A DNA stretch of 64,000 bases, taken from positions 124,001 to 188,000 of the forward strand of contig JBBCKD010000032.1 of the NCBI GenBank assembly GCA_037191015.1. Direction: 5' to 3'. This document shows positions 62,893 to 64,000 of this stretch, piece after piece. The translations under genes were made by a program, and so were the position numbers. Source of the DNA: Ravibacter sp037191015. Its GTDB lineage: Bacteria; Bacteroidota; Bacteroidia; Cytophagales; Spirosomataceae. Positions within the stretch are counted from its first letter, which is position 1, and each line of letters starts with the position of its first letter. The notes beneath the pieces were generated by a model that searched no databases, was not told the DNA's origin, and was given only the letters and a program-made list of their open reading frames with translations.

Positions 62893-64000
62893 ATGAGAAA
62901 TACGCTCATATGGGTTGTATTGACAGCCCTTTTGAACCTGTCGTGCCAGGAAAGCTTTTTTAACGAGCTTCCTTCCGACCAACTTACGGAAGACTTGTTT
63001 TTCAGCAGCAGGGATGACCTGGAAAGCATCCTTTACGATGCCTACTTTCGCTTACGGACCGCCTACTCCAACCAGTATGTGATCGGTGATATAGCATCGG
63101 ATAATGCATACAATTCGAAGCTCAATAACAACAACGACCGGATCTCGATCAATGAGTCGAACGTGACCGCTACCAATGGTGTTGTTCAATCCATCTGGAC
63201 GGGAAGCTATTATGTGATCGCGAGGGCCAACCTTGTGCTCGACCGCATAGAAAATGTAAATTTATCAGAAAGAGACAGGAACCAGTTAAAGGGAGAAGCT
63301 CTTTTCCTGCGTTCCCTGATCTATTTTAACCTGGTCAGGATATTCGGAGATGTGCCCCTTGTGATGAAGGATGTGGCCAGTCCCGACGAAGCCTTTTCTT
63401 ACAGGAGGGATCCTGTCGAGAAAGTGTACGGACAGATTATAAACGACCTGGTGAATGCCGAGAGCTGGCTGCCTGCATCCTATGCTAACAATCGCGACGC
63501 AGGCCGCGCGACAAGCATAGCAGCCAAGAGCCTGCTGGGTGACATTTACCTGACCAGAAAGGAATACGATAAAGCCGCATCCAAATTTTCGGAGATCGTC
63601 AATAGCGGCTCCGCTGCGCTTCTGGAAGATTATTCCGCGGTTTTCGATAGCAGGAATGCCAATAATAAAGAGATCATTTTTGCAGTACAGTATGCGCGTG
63701 ATCTCGATCCTTCGCAGGGTAATCCTCTGGTGTCGGCAGCCTGGCCTAACGAAAATGTGGGAACAGGGTTGCTCCGGCTCGGGCAGGGCTATTTCCTGAT
63801 GACCGACGACCTGGCAGATGCTTTTGAAGAAGGCGACAAAAGGAAGGAAATGAATAACTACGACTTCGTAACGGGCTATTCGAGGAGATACGTGTTCACA
63901 CGTAAGTACTATGACAACCAAATGACGGTAAAGGTGGAATCGGGTAATGACTGGATCATTTACCGCTATGCCGACATACTTTTAAAGTATTCGGAAGTAT
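62893..64000 (+). CDS. SusD/RagB-family surface lipoprotein, N-terminal part (locus D; cut by window end)
   Basis: From the ATG at 62893 the frame reads MRNTLIWVVLTALLNLSCQE, a lipoprotein signal with Cys18. It continues through DLESILYDAYFRLRTAYSNQ, LKGEALFLRSLIYFNLVRIF and GDVPLVMKDV, all classical SusD landmarks. It runs to the window end at YRYADILLKYSEV (about 369 codons, the typical C-terminal RYADVLL region). An in-frame ATG at 62857 is possible but leaves an unusually long signal. It starts 48 bases after SusC, so the pair is co-transcribed. Confidence 0.9.
   Translation, partial: MRNTLIWVVLTALLNLSCQESFFNELPSDQLTEDLFFSSRDDLESILYDAYFRLRTAYSNQYVIGDIASDNAYNSKLNNNNDRISINESNVTATNGVVQSIWTGSYYVIARANLVLDRIENVNLSERDRNQLKGEALFLRSLIYFNLVRIFGDVPLVMKDVASPDEAFSYRRDPVEKVYGQIINDLVNAESWLPASYANNRDAGRATSIAAKSLLGDIYLTRKEYDKAASKFSEIVNSGSAALLEDYSAVFDSRNANNKEIIFAVQYARDLDPSQGNPLVSAAWPNENVGTGLLRLGQGYFLMTDDLADAFEEGDKRKEMNNYDFVTGYSRRYVFTRKYYDNQMTVKVESGNDWIIYRYADILLKYSEV

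Noticed and set aside
1..64000. tRNA, rRNA and tmRNA genes, insertion sequences and prophage genes
   Set aside because: Searched by eye for cloverleaf ends, ribosomal RNA blocks, transposase motifs and integrases; none was found. A structure-based search would be needed to exclude small RNAs.

Overview
The window comes from a member of the Bacteroidota, most likely the Cytophagales/Spirosomataceae (Dyadobacter-like). The evidence is four SusC/SusD outer-membrane pairs with FecI/FecR regulators, a Por-type (T9SS) C-terminal sorting domain, promoters of the TTTG...TAnnTTTG kind, scarce Shine-Dalgarno sites, and housekeeping proteins (AccD, SmpB, RecG) of Bacteroidota type. The genus is an inference from protein appearance; no search was run.

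Layout. Positions 1-4173 hold the 5' end of a CBS-domain gene, an alpha/beta hydrolase, recG and a 1-Cys peroxiredoxin. Positions 4496-12948 are nutrient-uptake locus A: ECF sigma, FecR, STN-SusC, SusD, then an exported DapA-family protein behind a strong hairpin. Positions 13026-17059 hold the remnant C-terminus of a lost SusD gene, araB, palindromic repeats, a ROK sugar kinase and an SDR reductase. Positions 17147-25032 are mostly core genes: an MlaE/MlaF-like transporter pair, a polysaccharide flippase, thioredoxin, a Tat-exported sugar isomerase-like protein, a Nudix hydrolase, a LysE-type exporter, accD, smpB and an HNH nuclease. Positions 25200-28877 hold a hexuronate-type MFS transporter and an exported dehydrogenase/cytochrome c protein. 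Positions 28878-34102 are a long AT-rich upstream region followed by a 1416-residue repetitive surface protein.

Positions 34180-37684 hold a DUF2218-methyltransferase fusion, a candidate small ORF, an exported glycosidase-like protein and an amidohydrolase that has lost its catalytic barrel. Positions 37932-46930 are locus B: sigma, FecR, SusC, SusD, exported Gfo/Idh/MocA oxidoreductase, DUF1080 protein. Positions 47050-54083 are locus C on the minus strand, in the order sigma, FecR, SusC, SusD. Positions 54581-57215 hold a 7TM-type sensor kinase, its LuxR-type regulator and a 48-residue conserved small protein. Positions 57571-64000 are locus D: sigma, FecR, SusC and a SusD cut by the window end.

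How the genes fit together. Each SusC here carries an N-terminal STN domain and is preceded by its own FecI/FecR pair. This is the arrangement of TonB-dependent transducers, where substrate binding outside the cell is relayed through FecR to the sigma factor. The exported oxidoreductase, DUF1080 protein and sugar isomerase-like protein match families implicated in 3-keto-glycoside breakdown in the periplasm. AraB, the ROK kinase, the SDR and the hexuronate-type transporter would handle sugars and sugar acids inside the cell. Substrates of the four loci cannot be read from the sequence. No tRNA, rRNA, CRISPR array or intact insertion sequence was seen.
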